Assembly (NCBI GenBank): GCA_027014605.1
Contig: JALWDJ010000020.1
Coordinates: 1 to 47,321 of the forward strand
Direction of reading: 5' to 3'
DNA from: Campylobacteraceae bacterium
Lineage (GTDB): Bacteria; Campylobacterota; Campylobacteria; Campylobacterales; Sulfurovaceae
DNA length: 47,321 bases
Position 1 is the stretch's first letter, and each line of letters opens with the position of its first letter. This document shows positions 1 through 8,132 of this stretch, in pieces. The notes below the pieces were generated by a model. It ran no database searches. It saw only the letters and a program-made list of their open reading frames with translations, and was not told the DNA's origin. The position numbers and the translations under genes are program-made.

Positions 1-76
1 TCTTGAAAGCTAGTTCCTAGTCCAAGAGTTCGGGGTTTTCTTGAAGATTTTTTGATAAAATCAAACATTTAAAAAA

Positions 77-469
77 TTAAAAGTCAATTAAACTTTTAAC
101 CCAACTCTCCATAGCTTCATTTGCAATAGGATTGGGAGCTTCAAGAAATGAAATAACAAATTTATCCTTAAGTTCAGCTACACCAATGGAGCGAGGTCTT
201 ATACCCAAAACTGTAGGCTTTAATAATCCCTTACCAAAACAACATATAATATTTTTAGCATCTAATATCTCATTAGCTACTTCTCCATCTTCTAAACTCT
301 TAGTATGAGAGTAGTGGTCAAATTTCCCTATATATACTGCTATATCATGACTATCTATTTTTTCTTTTAAATAATCCAATATCTCATCTACACTCTTATA
401 TTTTGTCTCTGATTTTTCTATATCCAATTCAAATATAGGATATTTCTCCATTAATATTATCTGTTTCAC
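77..469 (-). CDS. Conserved small protein, possibly DUF6858
   Basis: This 130-residue soluble protein has no signal peptide or membrane segment. Its C-terminal half holds the conserved-looking stretches RPRSIGVAELKDKFVISFLE and APNPIANEAMESWVKSL. I associate this pattern from memory with a small family in Campylobacterota (DUF6858), without a known function. The start is a GTG at 469, preceded at good distance by AAAGGAAA; the ATG seven codons later has no ribosome site. It lies 18 bases downstream of the SQR-like flavoprotein on the same strand, so the two are probably co-transcribed. No function is assigned. Confidence 0.8.
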   Translation of the reverse strand: MKQIILMEKYPIFELDIEKSETKYKSVDEILDYLKEKIDSHDIAVYIGKFDHYSHTKSLEDGEVANEILDAKNIICCFGKGLLKPTVLGIRPRSIGVAELKDKFVISFLEAPNPIANEAMESWVKSLIDF

Positions 470-487
470 ACTTTTCCTTTAATTTTT

Positions 488-1657
488 TTACATTCCTGGG
501 ATTCTAGGAATTTTTCCCAATTTAGAGTTTTTATAATACCAACCCCAACCTTTTTTTATACAATGTCCAATAATTGGCATTGGTATCATTTTAGCACTAC
601 TATCACTTCTATATACAAAAGCGGCACCATCACCTGTATCCATAACACATAAAATATTTATATGGTCTAAATAACTATGTTTTGAATTAATATTTTGCAT
701 CTTTTGAAATATATTATAAGCTACATTTCGAGCCATAACTTCAGCTACATGTCCCTGTTTTGCTCTCCATTTTGGTCCCATAAGAGATGCAGAGTCACCA
801 ATAGCATAAATTCCATCAAATCCATCTATCTCATTATACTCATTAGTCATAACAAACCCAGCTTCACTAATTGGAAGTCCCGATTTCTCTAATATATGGT
901 GTCCCTTTCCTGCTGATATAAACATAGTTAAATCAGACTCTAATTTAGTACCATCTTCAAATTTAATACCATCTTTTTCAAACTCAACAATTTTTGAGCC
1001 AACCTTTTTATTGATATTTGTCATACCAAACATCTTATCCATCATAACAAGAGCTTTATCTCCCATTTTTTGACCAGGTTTTTCCATTGGTGCAAAAAAT
1101 GTTAACTCAAACTTATCTCTTAACCCCTTTTTCTTTAGAAAATTATGAACATTAAATAAAACTTCAAAAGCAGGTCCCCCACGAACAGCTGATGTATCTT
1201 TAGGGTTTCCACCAAATCCCATAGCTATCTTTCCACTACCTTTTTTAACAAGCTCCTCTAATCTTCTATTTAATTCAACTGCTTCCTCAGGTTTTCCACA
1301 TATTGAGAGACTATTCTCTATACCTTTTAACTTAATCTTATCTTGTCCAATAGCTACAACAATATATTCAAAATCATCTATAACTTTACCACTAGCAAGT
1401 GTAACTCTTTTATCTTTAGCTTCAAACTTAGTTACAGCATCAACTATTAGATTAAATCCATGCCTCTTTGCTAACTTCTCAAGAGGTATTGAGACATTAT
1501 CCACAGTTGTCTCTCCTGTTGGTATCCAAATAGATATAGGGTATATATATAAATAATCCCTATCACTTATAAGAGTAGTATCTACTCCTTGTTTTCTTAA
1601 ATATATGGCAACTTCAACACCTGCAAAGCCACCACCTAATATTAAAACTTTTTTCAT
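488..1657 (-). CDS. SQR/NDH-2-like FAD-dependent oxidoreductase
   Basis: This 389-residue flavoprotein belongs to the sulfide:quinone oxidoreductase / type II NADH dehydrogenase superfamily. It opens with the dinucleotide-binding motif GGGFAG (residues 8-13), has a second nucleotide region near VAIGQD (101-106), and carries the FAD-binding YAIGDSASL (284-292) typical of the group. GGPAFEVLF (160-168) matches the GPAYE segment of SQRs, but the redox cysteine that normally precedes it is not there. Cysteines occur only at 120, 337 and 366. The C-terminal amphipathic end fits peripheral membrane binding. GGAGT precedes the ATG. It may be an SQR with altered chemistry or another quinone-linked dehydrogenase; the family is clear, the substrate is not. 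Confidence 0.88.
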   Translation of the reverse strand: MKKVLILGGGFAGVEVAIYLRKQGVDTTLISDRDYLYIYPISIWIPTGETTVDNVSIPLEKLAKRHGFNLIVDAVTKFEAKDKRVTLASGKVIDDFEYIVVAIGQDKIKLKGIENSLSICGKPEEAVELNRRLEELVKKGSGKIAMGFGGNPKDTSAVRGGPAFEVLFNVHNFLKKKGLRDKFELTFFAPMEKPGQKMGDKALVMMDKMFGMTNINKKVGSKIVEFEKDGIKFEDGTKLESDLTMFISAGKGHHILEKSGLPISEAGFVMTNEYNEIDGFDGIYAIGDSASLMGPKWRAKQGHVAEVMARNVAYNIFQKMQNINSKHSYLDHINILCVMDTGDGAAFVYRSDSSAKMIPMPIIGHCIKKGWGWYYKNSKLGKIPRIPGM

Positions 1658-1689
1658 CTTTTTTTTACTCCATTTTAATAATTTGAGAT

Positions 1690-1714
1690 TATAAGATATA
1701 TTATCTTATATAAT
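1690..1714. promoter_or_regulatory. Palindrome overlapping a promoter between divergent genes
   Basis: TATAAGATA (1690-1698) and TATCTTATA (1702-1710) form a perfect 9-base inverted repeat with a 3-base spacer. Its right arm overlaps a TATAAT at 1709-1714 that could be the -10 element for moaC on the + strand. It lies in the 123-base gap between the divergent SQR-like gene and moaC. This is a plausible operator, although AT-rich palindromes are frequent in this genome. Confidence 0.4.
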
Positions 1715-1780
1715 TTTTATTTAAGATAAATATTGTCTAATTTAACTATTTTTTGGGTAAAATTATAATAAAGGAAACAG

Positions 1781-2251
1781 ATGAACCTAACTCATTTAGA
1801 TGAAAATAATAAACCTAAAATGGTTGATGTATCAAATAAAGATGATACTACAAGAATAGCAGTAGCCTCTGGAATTATAGAGGTTAATAGAGAAGCATAT
1901 GAAGCAGTTGTTACAAACTCAAATAAAAAAGGTCCTGTGCTACAGACTGCTGTAATATCAGCAATTATGGGCGCTAAACAGACAAGCAACTTAATTCCTA
2001 TGTGTCATCCACTAATGTTAACCTCAATTAAGACAGATATAGAGGAGATAGAAGAAATTCCTGCATTTAAATTAACAGTAACAGCTAAACTAAGAGGTAA
2101 AACAGGTGTAGAGATGGAAGCTTTAACAGGTGTTAGCATAGGGCTTCTTACAATATATGATATGTTAAAAGCAATTAATAAAAGTATGGTTATAAGAAAT
2201 ATACAACTAGAGAGTAAATCAGGAGGAAAATCAGGTGATTTTAGACGATAA
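1781..2251 (+). CDS. moaC: Cyclic pyranopterin monophosphate synthase MoaC
   Basis: MoaC acts with MoaA in the first step of molybdenum cofactor synthesis, turning the GTP-derived 3',8-cyclo intermediate into cyclic pyranopterin monophosphate in the cytosol. The 156-residue length is normal. The diagnostic MCHPL motif and the segment [20 protein letters not shown] with the catalytic Asp and Lys region are intact. AAAGGAAA lies just before the ATG. The 3' end overlaps the next gene by 17 bases. No other mo genes are in the window, so this copy stands apart from a cofactor cluster. Confidence 0.96.
   Translation: MNLTHLDENNKPKMVDVSNKDDTTRIAVASGIIEVNREAYEAVVTNSNKKGPVLQTAVISAIMGAKQTSNLIPMCHPLMLTSIKTDIEEIEEIPAFKLTVTAKLRGKTGVEMEALTGVSIGLLTIYDMLKAINKSMVIRNIQLESKSGGKSGDFRR
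2221..2227 (+). promoter_or_regulatory. Strong Shine-Dalgarno that fixes the GTG start of the DUF493 gene
   Basis: AGGAGGA at 2221-2227, inside the end of moaC, lies 7 bases before a GTG at 2235. This near-perfect site supports the GTG start and a 17-base overlap of the two genes. Confidence 0.75.
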
Positions 2252-2498
2252 CGCAAAACCAGAGATAAAATATCCATGTGAGTGGGGATTTAAACTTATT
2301 GGAAGAGATAAAAAAAAGCTTCAAGCATGTGTATTTGATATTATGAAAGAGAAAGATTATAAGTGTAGAGATGGAAATATATCTAAAAATGGAAAATTTG
2401 TAACTCTAAATACAACTTGTGAAGTATCCTCTAAAGAGGAGAGAGATAAACTATTTAAGGCTTTCCAAGAACATGATGATGTTAATATGGTAATATAG
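2235..2498 (+). CDS. DUF493 (YbeD-like) family protein
   Basis: This 87-residue protein fits the DUF493/YbeD family, small ferredoxin-like alpha/beta proteins related to regulatory ACT-like folds. The family pattern is visible in [13 protein letters not shown] near the N-terminus, and in the end [15 protein letters not shown], which matches the usual close on a residue pair before Val-Ile or Leu. The start is GTG, supported by AGGAGGA. It overlaps moaC by 17 bases and is probably translated with it. The precise role is unknown; in other bacteria YbeD lies next to lipoate genes, which are not seen here. Confidence 0.85.
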   Translation: MILDDNAKPEIKYPCEWGFKLIGRDKKKLQACVFDIMKEKDYKCRDGNISKNGKFVTLNTTCEVSSKEERDKLFKAFQEHDDVNMVI

Positions 2499-2548
2499 AT
2501 ATCATTAAAAAATTAACTACTATCAATATATATTAATCTTTTTTGTGC

Positions 2549-2554
2549 TAATAT
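2549..2554 (+). promoter_or_regulatory. Candidate extended -10 promoter
   Basis: TAATAT preceded by TGC forms an extended -10 element 20 bases before the start of the secreted repeat protein. There is no clear -35 box. AAAAGGAT serves as its ribosome site. Confidence 0.4.
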
Positions 2555-2573
2555 AAAAAGAAAAGGATTTTAA

Positions 2574-3005
2574 ATGTTAAAAAATATAAATTTTATACTT
2601 CTTTCACTTGCTACTATAAGTTCTTTATATGCTAAAGATTATGAAGTAGATAAAAATGGTAATACCAATATAAATATTATTGATAGAAAAGTTATTGTTA
2701 ATGGTAAAGTTGTAAAAACAATCCCAAAAGGAGAGCCTATTAAAGCTAATGTCGGAAATATTGGTGCGTCTATTGATGATAGAGGTAGAAAAGATAATTT
2801 AAATGCACATGTTGGAAACAATATTGGAGCTAGTATAAAAGGTGATAGTATAAGTGCAAATGTGGGAGGAATTGGAGCTAAGATAGATGGAGATAATATA
2901 AGTGTAGATATTGGTTCAGTCCTAAAAACTGCTCAAAAGCTTAGAAATAGCAAAGATACTAAAGCAGAGAGAGATTTTTTTAAGGGAGATGATTTCTTTA
3001 AATAA
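2574..3005 (+). CDS. Secreted glycine-rich short-repeat protein
   Basis: I do not recognise this 143-residue protein. A signal peptide covers residues 1-20, with likely cleavage after SSLYA. From about residue 58 to 116 there are about four imperfect repeats of 20-26 residues: IKANVGNIGASID, LNAHVGNNIGASIKG, ISANVGGIGAKIDG, ISVDIGSVLK. Their alternating hydrophobic and polar residues with Gly turns suggest a small beta-solenoid or beta-roll in the periplasm or at the surface. The charged C-terminus ends in a repeated DFFKGDDFFK. The gene is monocistronic between the DUF493 gene and pyrC and has its own candidate promoter. Confidence 0.8.
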   Translation: MLKNINFILLSLATISSLYAKDYEVDKNGNTNINIIDRKVIVNGKVVKTIPKGEPIKANVGNIGASIDDRGRKDNLNAHVGNNIGASIKGDSISANVGGIGAKIDGDNISVDIGSVLKTAQKLRNSKDTKAERDFFKGDDFFK

Positions 3006-3027
3006 TACTTTAAGCTATTTAAGGCAC

Positions 3028-3047
3028 AATCCTTTTTAAAAAGGATT
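3028..3047 (+). promoter_or_regulatory. Perfect 20-base palindrome containing the pyrC ribosome site
   Basis: AATCCTTTTT/AAAAAGGATT is a perfect palindrome ending 3 bases before the pyrC ATG. In RNA it can form an 8-base-pair hairpin with a UUAA loop that hides the Shine-Dalgarno AAGGA (3041-3045). It may lower or regulate pyrC translation; no T-run follows, so a terminator is unlikely. Confidence 0.5.
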
Positions 3048-3050
3048 TAA

Positions 3051-4061
3051 ATGTCGATTGTAATTAACTCCCCATTAGATATGCACCTACACCTAAGAGA
3101 TGATGATATGTTAAAGGTGGTAGCACCTCTTAGTGCTACTAGCTTTAGTGGTGCTATTATTATGCCAAATCTAATACCTCCAATTACTACTAAAAATAAG
3201 CTAATAGCTTATAGAAAAAGAGTTATAGATGCCTCTAAAGATAGCTCTTTTAATCCATATATGACTCTATTTTTTAAACCAACCTATAGTAAAGAGTTTT
3301 TAAGCAAAGTAAAAGATGAAATATCTGCTATTAAACTATATCCTGCTGGAATTACAACAAATTCAGAGGGTGGTGTTAGTGGATTTGATATAAAAGAGCT
3401 AAAAAATACTCTAAATGCTATGAGTGAACTTAATATACCTCTTGCTATTCATGGTGAGACAAATGGTTTTGTAATGGATAGAGAGGCAGAATTTGCATCT
3501 ATATATGAGATGTTAGCCTTAAACTTTCCAAACCTTAAGATTATTATGGAGCATATTACAACTAAAGAGAGTGTAGCACTATTAGATAGATTTGATAATC
3601 TATATGCAACTATTACACTACACCATCTATTGATTACGCTTGATGATGTAGCAGGGGGTATGCTTCAACCTCATCTATTTTGTAAACCTATTGCAAAAAG
3701 ACCAGAGGATAGAGCCTCACTAAGAGAGGTAGCATTTAAGGCACACCCTAAAGTTATGTTTGGTTCAGACTCTGCTCCACACCCACAAGATAAAAAAGAA
3801 GCTAGTTTCTGCTCTGCTGGTGTATTTACAGCACCAATTACTCTACAGCTACTAACAGAGCTATTTTTAGAGAACTCAAATTTGGATAATCTTCAAAAGT
3901 TTATATCAACAAATGCACAAAATATATATAATATAGAAGTTCCTAAAAAAGAGGTTATCTTAGAGGAGAGAGATTTTATAGTACCTACTAAATATGGAGA
4001 TATTGTTCCACTATATGCAGGAGAGAAGATTAAGTATTCTATTAAGGAGATTATATGTTAG
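3051..4061 (+). CDS. pyrC: Dihydroorotase PyrC
   Basis: PyrC cyclises N-carbamoyl-aspartate to dihydroorotate, the third step of pyrimidine synthesis, in the cytosol. At 336 residues it matches the class II dihydroorotases. The metal ligands are visible: HLHLRD near residue 12-17, the carboxylated lysine in AIKLYPAGI, His residues in LAIHGE and ITLHHLLIT, and the catalytic Asp in FGSDSAPHP. The ribosome site is inside a palindrome. The 3' end overlaps cysK by 7 bases, which starts the tightly packed four-gene chain to 5999. Confidence 0.97.
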   Translation: MSIVINSPLDMHLHLRDDDMLKVVAPLSATSFSGAIIMPNLIPPITTKNKLIAYRKRVIDASKDSSFNPYMTLFFKPTYSKEFLSKVKDEISAIKLYPAGITTNSEGGVSGFDIKELKNTLNAMSELNIPLAIHGETNGFVMDREAEFASIYEMLALNFPNLKIIMEHITTKESVALLDRFDNLYATITLHHLLITLDDVAGGMLQPHLFCKPIAKRPEDRASLREVAFKAHPKVMFGSDSAPHPQDKKEASFCSAGVFTAPITLQLLTELFLENSNLDNLQKFISTNAQNIYNIEVPKKEVILEERDFIVPTKYGDIVPLYAGEKIKYSIKEIIC

Positions 4062-4969
4062 CATCAACCATAGATGAGTTAATTGGAGATACACCTCTAA
4101 TTAAATTAAATAGACTATCAGAGTTATCAGGAGCTACAATTTTAGCTAAGTGTGAGTTTATGAACCCAACATCATCAGTTAAAGATAGAATTGCTTTAAA
4201 TATGGTAAATAGAGCCTTAGAAGATGGGCTAATAACTAAAGATACAATTATAATTGAGCCTACAAGTGGAAATACAGGTATTGCATTGGCTAGTATATGT
4301 GCATCAAAAGGTTTAAAGCTAATATTGACAATGCCAGAGTCTATGAGCATTGAGAGAAGAAAACTATTAACTCATCTTGGAGCTAAAATTGTATTGACTC
4401 CTGCTAGTGGTGCTATGGAGGGGGCAATTAAAGAGGCAAATAGATTAGCTAAAGAGTTAAATGGATATGTGTTACAACAGTTTGAAAATCCAAATAATCC
4501 AAATGCTCACAAAAATACAACTGCTATTGAGATTCTAAATGATACTAATGACAATATTGACTACTTTATAGCAGGAATTGGAACAGGTGGAACTCTTACA
4601 GGAGTATCTGAACTGTTAAAAGAGAAAATTCCAAATCTAAAATCTATTGCTATAGAGCCAACCAATTCAGCAGTTCTATCTGGAAAAGCTAAAGGTAGCC
4701 ATAAAATTCAAGGTATTGGAGGTGGATTAATCCCAAAAGTATTAAATACCTCTATATATGATGAGGTTATTCAGATTGATGATAGTAGTGCTTTTAGCAT
4801 GGCAAAAAAATTAGCTAAAGAGGAGGGGCTATTGGTTGGAATATCAAGTGGAGCAAATGTTGAAGCATCATTTAGAGTCGCTTCAAGAGCAGAAAATAAG
4901 CATAAAGTTATAGTTACAATTCTCTGTGATACAGCAGAGAGGTATCTATCTACAGAGCTATTTGATTAA
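4055..4969 (+). CDS. cysK: Cysteine synthase (O-acetylserine sulfhydrylase)
   Basis: This PLP enzyme makes cysteine from O-acetylserine and sulfide. It is 304 residues long, normal for the family. Lys43 in NPTSSVKDRIA is the expected PLP lysine, TSGNTGIALA binds the substrate carboxylate, GTGGTLTG holds the PLP phosphate, and the C-terminal ISSGAN serine region is present. It overlaps pyrC by 7 bases and shares one base with the next gene (stop/start TAATGG). The sequence alone does not fully separate CysK from CysM; the motifs favour CysK. Confidence 0.93.
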   Translation: MLASTIDELIGDTPLIKLNRLSELSGATILAKCEFMNPTSSVKDRIALNMVNRALEDGLITKDTIIIEPTSGNTGIALASICASKGLKLILTMPESMSIERRKLLTHLGAKIVLTPASGAMEGAIKEANRLAKELNGYVLQQFENPNNPNAHKNTTAIEILNDTNDNIDYFIAGIGTGGTLTGVSELLKEKIPNLKSIAIEPTNSAVLSGKAKGSHKIQGIGGGLIPKVLNTSIYDEVIQIDDSSAFSMAKKLAKEEGLLVGISSGANVEASFRVASRAENKHKVIVTILCDTAERYLSTELFD

Positions 4970-5571
4970 TGGAACTCTTAGAGACTATAAAAATTAGAGA
5001 TGGGAAAATCTATAATATAGAATATCACAATAAGAGACTAAATAGAAGTCGTCTTGAACTATTTAATATAGATAAAGAGATAGATTTAAAGGATTATATA
5101 ACTCCACCTATAGAAGATGGAACTTTTAGATGTAGAGTTATATATAGAGAGGATATACTCTCTATAGATTATATACCATATAAAAGAAGAGAGTTTAAGA
5201 GTTTTAGAATTGTAGAGAGTGAAATTGATTATAGATATAAATATGCTAATAGAGATAAGCTCAATAGATTAAAAGATAAATACTATAAATATAGTGATAT
5301 AATTATAGAAAAATATGGCTTATTAACAGATACATCTATTGCTAATATTGCTTTTTTTGATGGGACTAAATGGATAACCCCTAAAAATCCTCTCTTACGA
5401 GGAACTATAAGAGAAAAACTTATAGATAACAATAAAATAATAAAAAAAGATATTAAAAGTGATAATTTAAAGCACTTTTCACATTTTGCTTTAATGAATG
5501 CTATGATAGGATTTCAGATTACAAAAAATATCACTATTCATATAGATAAAAAAGAGAGAATATGTCTTTAG
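4969..5571 (+). CDS. Class IV aminotransferase family protein (PabC-like)
   Basis: This 200-residue protein resembles the PLP-dependent class IV aminotransferases / 4-amino-4-deoxychorismate lyases. Visible family marks are the N-terminal LLETIKIRDGKIYNIEYHN, the lysine stretch in DKYYKYSDIIIEKYG, the LTDTSIANIAFFDG segment that normally binds the cofactor phosphate, and PLLRGTIREKL. It is shorter than usual (about 270), as are small PabC-like proteins of Campylobacterota. It could supply p-aminobenzoate for folate; the substrate is not proven. It overlaps both neighbours. Confidence 0.82.
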   Translation: MELLETIKIRDGKIYNIEYHNKRLNRSRLELFNIDKEIDLKDYITPPIEDGTFRCRVIYREDILSIDYIPYKRREFKSFRIVESEIDYRYKYANRDKLNRLKDKYYKYSDIIIEKYGLLTDTSIANIAFFDGTKWITPKNPLLRGTIREKLIDNNKIIKKDIKSDNLKHFSHFALMNAMIGFQITKNITIHIDKKERICL

Positions 5572-5999
5572 AAAAACTACAAAAATTACAATTTCAAAAT
5601 ATTATGCATGAACATATATTAAATATCATTGAGTTTCTATTTGAAGAGGAACAAGAGTTTGGTGTGGCTTGTGAGATTGAGTTTGTTAAATTTGACCCAC
5701 CACTACCAAAAGAGATAATAAAATCTCTTCCAACAATTACACTATTTATGTTAGCTAACTACTCATTTGAGAGTGCATCAATAGATGAAGATTTTTTACA
5801 ATTTGAGGCTGGATTTGGAACTCAAAATTTTGGCTCATTTGTTCAAATCCCTATACTTGCCATTAAACAACTATTTGTAGAGGAGTATCCAATTTTAATT
5901 AATATTGCACTTCCAAGAGATGAGAGAGAGGAGGTTGACTCTATGAGTGCTTTACTCAATAATCCTGAGAATGCAAAATTACTTAAAAAGAGAAGATAA
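5562..5999 (+). CDS. Small acidic protein with SspB-like pattern
   Basis: This 145-residue protein is a conserved-looking hypothetical. Its layout, with an N-terminal helix (residues 5-32), a beta-strand (35-45), a long insertion, TLFMLANYSFESASIDEDF (60-78) and a final FEAGFGTQNFGSFVQIPILA (81-100), lines up by eye with alpha-proteobacterial SspB, the adaptor that delivers SsrA-tagged and other substrates to ClpXP. The tail ends in basic residues LLKKRR, where SspB carries its ClpX-binding peptide. This is an inference from remembered patterns, not a search result. It overlaps the aminotransferase gene by 10 bases and its stop directly abuts the convergent stop at 6000. Confidence 0.75.
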   Translation: MSLEKLQKLQFQNIMHEHILNIIEFLFEEEQEFGVACEIEFVKFDPPLPKEIIKSLPTITLFMLANYSFESASIDEDFLQFEAGFGTQNFGSFVQIPILAIKQLFVEEYPILINIALPRDEREEVDSMSALLNNPENAKLLKKRR

Positions 6000-6470
6000 T
6001 TAAATAATAAATAAAAGTATATATACAACCATATATATAATGCTATTAGCACCTACAAATATGGCTGTAACTTTTCCCCACCTCTTATGACTACTACTGT
6101 ATAATCCTGGCAATGCCCGTCTTGAACTATCTTCAAGTGCAAATTTTAAAGTACGATACCAAAATATATTTGTTATTAAAAAAATAGTAATATATACATA
6201 TATTATAGCTTTTGCATCTATAATAGTATCTTTTATATATAAATCTACATTTCCCATAAAGTATATATTATATATAAAATATATAAAGCTTAAAAGAGAT
6301 AGTGTAAAAGAAGATAATTGAATTTTATGATGTATATCATAATACTCTTTTCTAGCTAACCAAATACTTACTCCAATTAAAATAGGTATTAAAATTAAAA
6401 TAACTATAATTATATCCATAAATAGAGGTGCTTTTGTACTTAAAAAACCTCCATTAAATACATACTCCAT
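6000..6470 (-). CDS. DUF420 family membrane protein
   Basis: This 156-residue protein has four hydrophobic segments (about 16-40, 52-71, 86-106 and 134-155). The start GGFLSTKAPLFMDIIIVILI and the following WLARKEYYDIHHKIQL match the DUF420 pattern, in which a conserved His lies after the first helix; a further conserved HKRWG occurs near residue 129. Some DUF420 members (CtaM) help to assemble cytochrome oxidases, so a respiratory assembly role is possible but unproven. AAGGGAAC precedes the ATG. Confidence 0.82.
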   Translation of the reverse strand: MEYVFNGGFLSTKAPLFMDIIIVILILIPILIGVSIWLARKEYYDIHHKIQLSSFTLSLLSFIYFIYNIYFMGNVDLYIKDTIIDAKAIIYVYITIFLITNIFWYRTLKFALEDSSRRALPGLYSSSHKRWGKVTAIFVGANSIIYMVVYILLFII

Positions 6471-6533
6471 AAGTTCCCTTACAACTCAATTTTTATAAAA
6501 AAAAAGTATATCAGTAATTTTATTACAATTATA

Positions 6534-6899
6534 TTACTTCACAATACATCTAGCTGAATGAAATGGTCTTGAGTAGTTGGGAGATGTAAATATTCCATCT
6601 TTTAGTACCCAACCTCTACTCTTATCTATATCAATAGATTGTGCAACTTTTCTTAATGCCCTACTTTCACATATAATAGTTTTTCCCTCATTAAAAGCCT
6701 TCTCTACTTCCTTCATTCTATCTGTAGTTATTTTAAAATGTAACCCTATAAGAAATGATAAAACAAGAGTAACCCAAAGCATACCTTTTTTTAAAGCTCC
6801 TTTTGACATAAAAGGTCTTGTTGTTACAAATAGAGTAACAGCCAATATTACAAATCCAATAAATAGATAACCAGCTTCTAATTCTAAAAAATTTCGCAT
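6534..6899 (-). CDS. Small membrane protein with extracytoplasmic tail
   Basis: I do not recognise this 121-residue protein. It has two membrane helices (about 9-26 and 38-54) and a C-terminal domain with two cysteines (IICESRALRK and SARCIVK) that could form a disulfide outside the membrane. It precedes the DUF420 gene by 63 bases on the same strand, so they may be co-expressed. AGGAGAG-like bases precede the start. Confidence 0.7.
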   Translation of the reverse strand: MRNFLELEAGYLFIGFVILAVTLFVTTRPFMSKGALKKGMLWVTLVLSFLIGLHFKITTDRMKEVEKAFNEGKTIICESRALRKVAQSIDIDKSRGWVLKDGIFTSPNYSRPFHSARCIVK

Positions 6900-6989
6900 A
6901 AAATATCTCTCCTATTATTAATTGTGAGTGATAGTATCAAATTAATATATATTAAATATTGACAAACATCAACGAACAAATCTATTCTT

Positions 6990-8132
6990 TTAGTTTGAAA
7001 AAGCTATTTTTGATATTTTCAGACATGATGAAATTACAGATAGATATTTTTTTATTACTATCTTCTCCTCAAACTCATCTATAACTTTTAATCTACCCAA
7101 TATTCCCATAATATCTCTCTCTTTAGGAGATAACTCTATCATCTTTTCCATAGCAATAGCTAAAGATTTACTATCTTTTGGAGGAACTAAAAACCCATTA
7201 TAGCTATCTTCTACTACCTCTTTACAACCTGCAACATTGGTTGTAATTATCGGTTTTGACATACTTCCAGCCTCTAATAGAACTCTTGATAACCCCTCTC
7301 TATATGATGGAAGAACAATACAATCAACCCTCTCTATCTCTTCCAATACAGCATCAGTATAACCTAGATATTCAATAAGTCCTTCTGCTACCCAACTATC
7401 AACCTCATCTTTAGATATTGATGATGGATTATCAAAATAGTATGAGCCAAGTATTCTAAATTTTGCATTAGGATATCTCTTTTTAACTACTCTAATAGCC
7501 TCTATATACTCAACTATACCTTTATCTTTTATAAGTCTTGCTATAAGTAAAAAAGTTATATCTCTGTTATATCTTTTGAGTTTTAATTTTGGTTTAAATA
7601 GTTCTGTATCAATTCCAGCACCGGGGATTAAAATTGCTTGATTTTTATTAATAAGATTTTGCTTAATAAACTCCCTACTATCATCTAAATTTTCAAAAAG
7701 GACTCTATTTCCAGAGAATGAAACTTTATATAACCATCTTGCTATCTGTGAACTAATTTTATTATCTAAAAATACTGTACCAAGTCCAGATATAACATTT
7801 ATAGTTGGAATATCTAAAAACTTTGCAATAATTCCTGCATATATATTTGGTTTTATTGTAAATATTAGTAGCATATCAGGCTCTATCTGAGTGAAGAGTC
7901 TATAGTATTGATACATTAAATTTATATCTTTTATAGGATTAGTACCTTTATTATCTAATTTTATATCATAAAATCTGCACCCTAAATCTTTTAATCTTTT
8001 AGAGTAATCATCTATAGGAGATATTAAAATAACCTCATAATCTCTATCTATAAGTGCTTTTATTAATCCTTTTCTAAAATTATATAGATACCAAGAGGTA
8101 TTGCTACATATAGTTATTTTTCTCTTTGTCAT
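6990..8132 (-). CDS. GT4-family glycosyltransferase (PglA-like)
   Basis: This 380-residue protein has the GT-B fold of family 4 glycosyltransferases. The N-terminus SNTSWYLYNFRKGLIKALI is the pattern of transferases that use lipid-linked acceptors such as PglA (which adds GalNAc to undecaprenyl-diphosphate bacillosamine) and relatives. The donor-binding EX7E motif is in REGLSRVLLEAGS (about 278-290), with PIPG-like LIPGAGIDTELF upstream. No membrane helix is clear, so it is likely a peripheral cytosolic-face enzyme. It overlaps the preceding glycosyltransferase by 4 bases. The sugar cannot be told from sequence. Confidence 0.9.
   Translation of the reverse strand: MTKRKITICSNTSWYLYNFRKGLIKALIDRDYEVILISPIDDYSKRLKDLGCRFYDIKLDNKGTNPIKDINLMYQYYRLFTQIEPDMLLIFTIKPNIYAGIIAKFLDIPTINVISGLGTVFLDNKISSQIARWLYKVSFSGNRVLFENLDDSREFIKQNLINKNQAILIPGAGIDTELFKPKLKLKRYNRDITFLLIARLIKDKGIVEYIEAIRVVKKRYPNAKFRILGSYYFDNPSSISKDEVDSWVAEGLIEYLGYTDAVLEEIERVDCIVLPSYREGLSRVLLEAGSMSKPIITTNVAGCKEVVEDSYNGFLVPPKDSKSLAIAMEKMIELSPKERDIMGILGRLKVIDEFEEKIVIKKYLSVISSCLKISKIAFSN

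Noticed and set aside
1-76. Left edge with the word TCTTGAA occurring twice
   Set aside because: The stretch is too short to support a gene end, terminator or RNA, and its neighbour lies outside the window.
695-892. Open frame on the + strand opposite the SQR-like gene
   Set aside because: It is a shadow of a well-supported flavoprotein gene and has no family resemblance or ribosome site.
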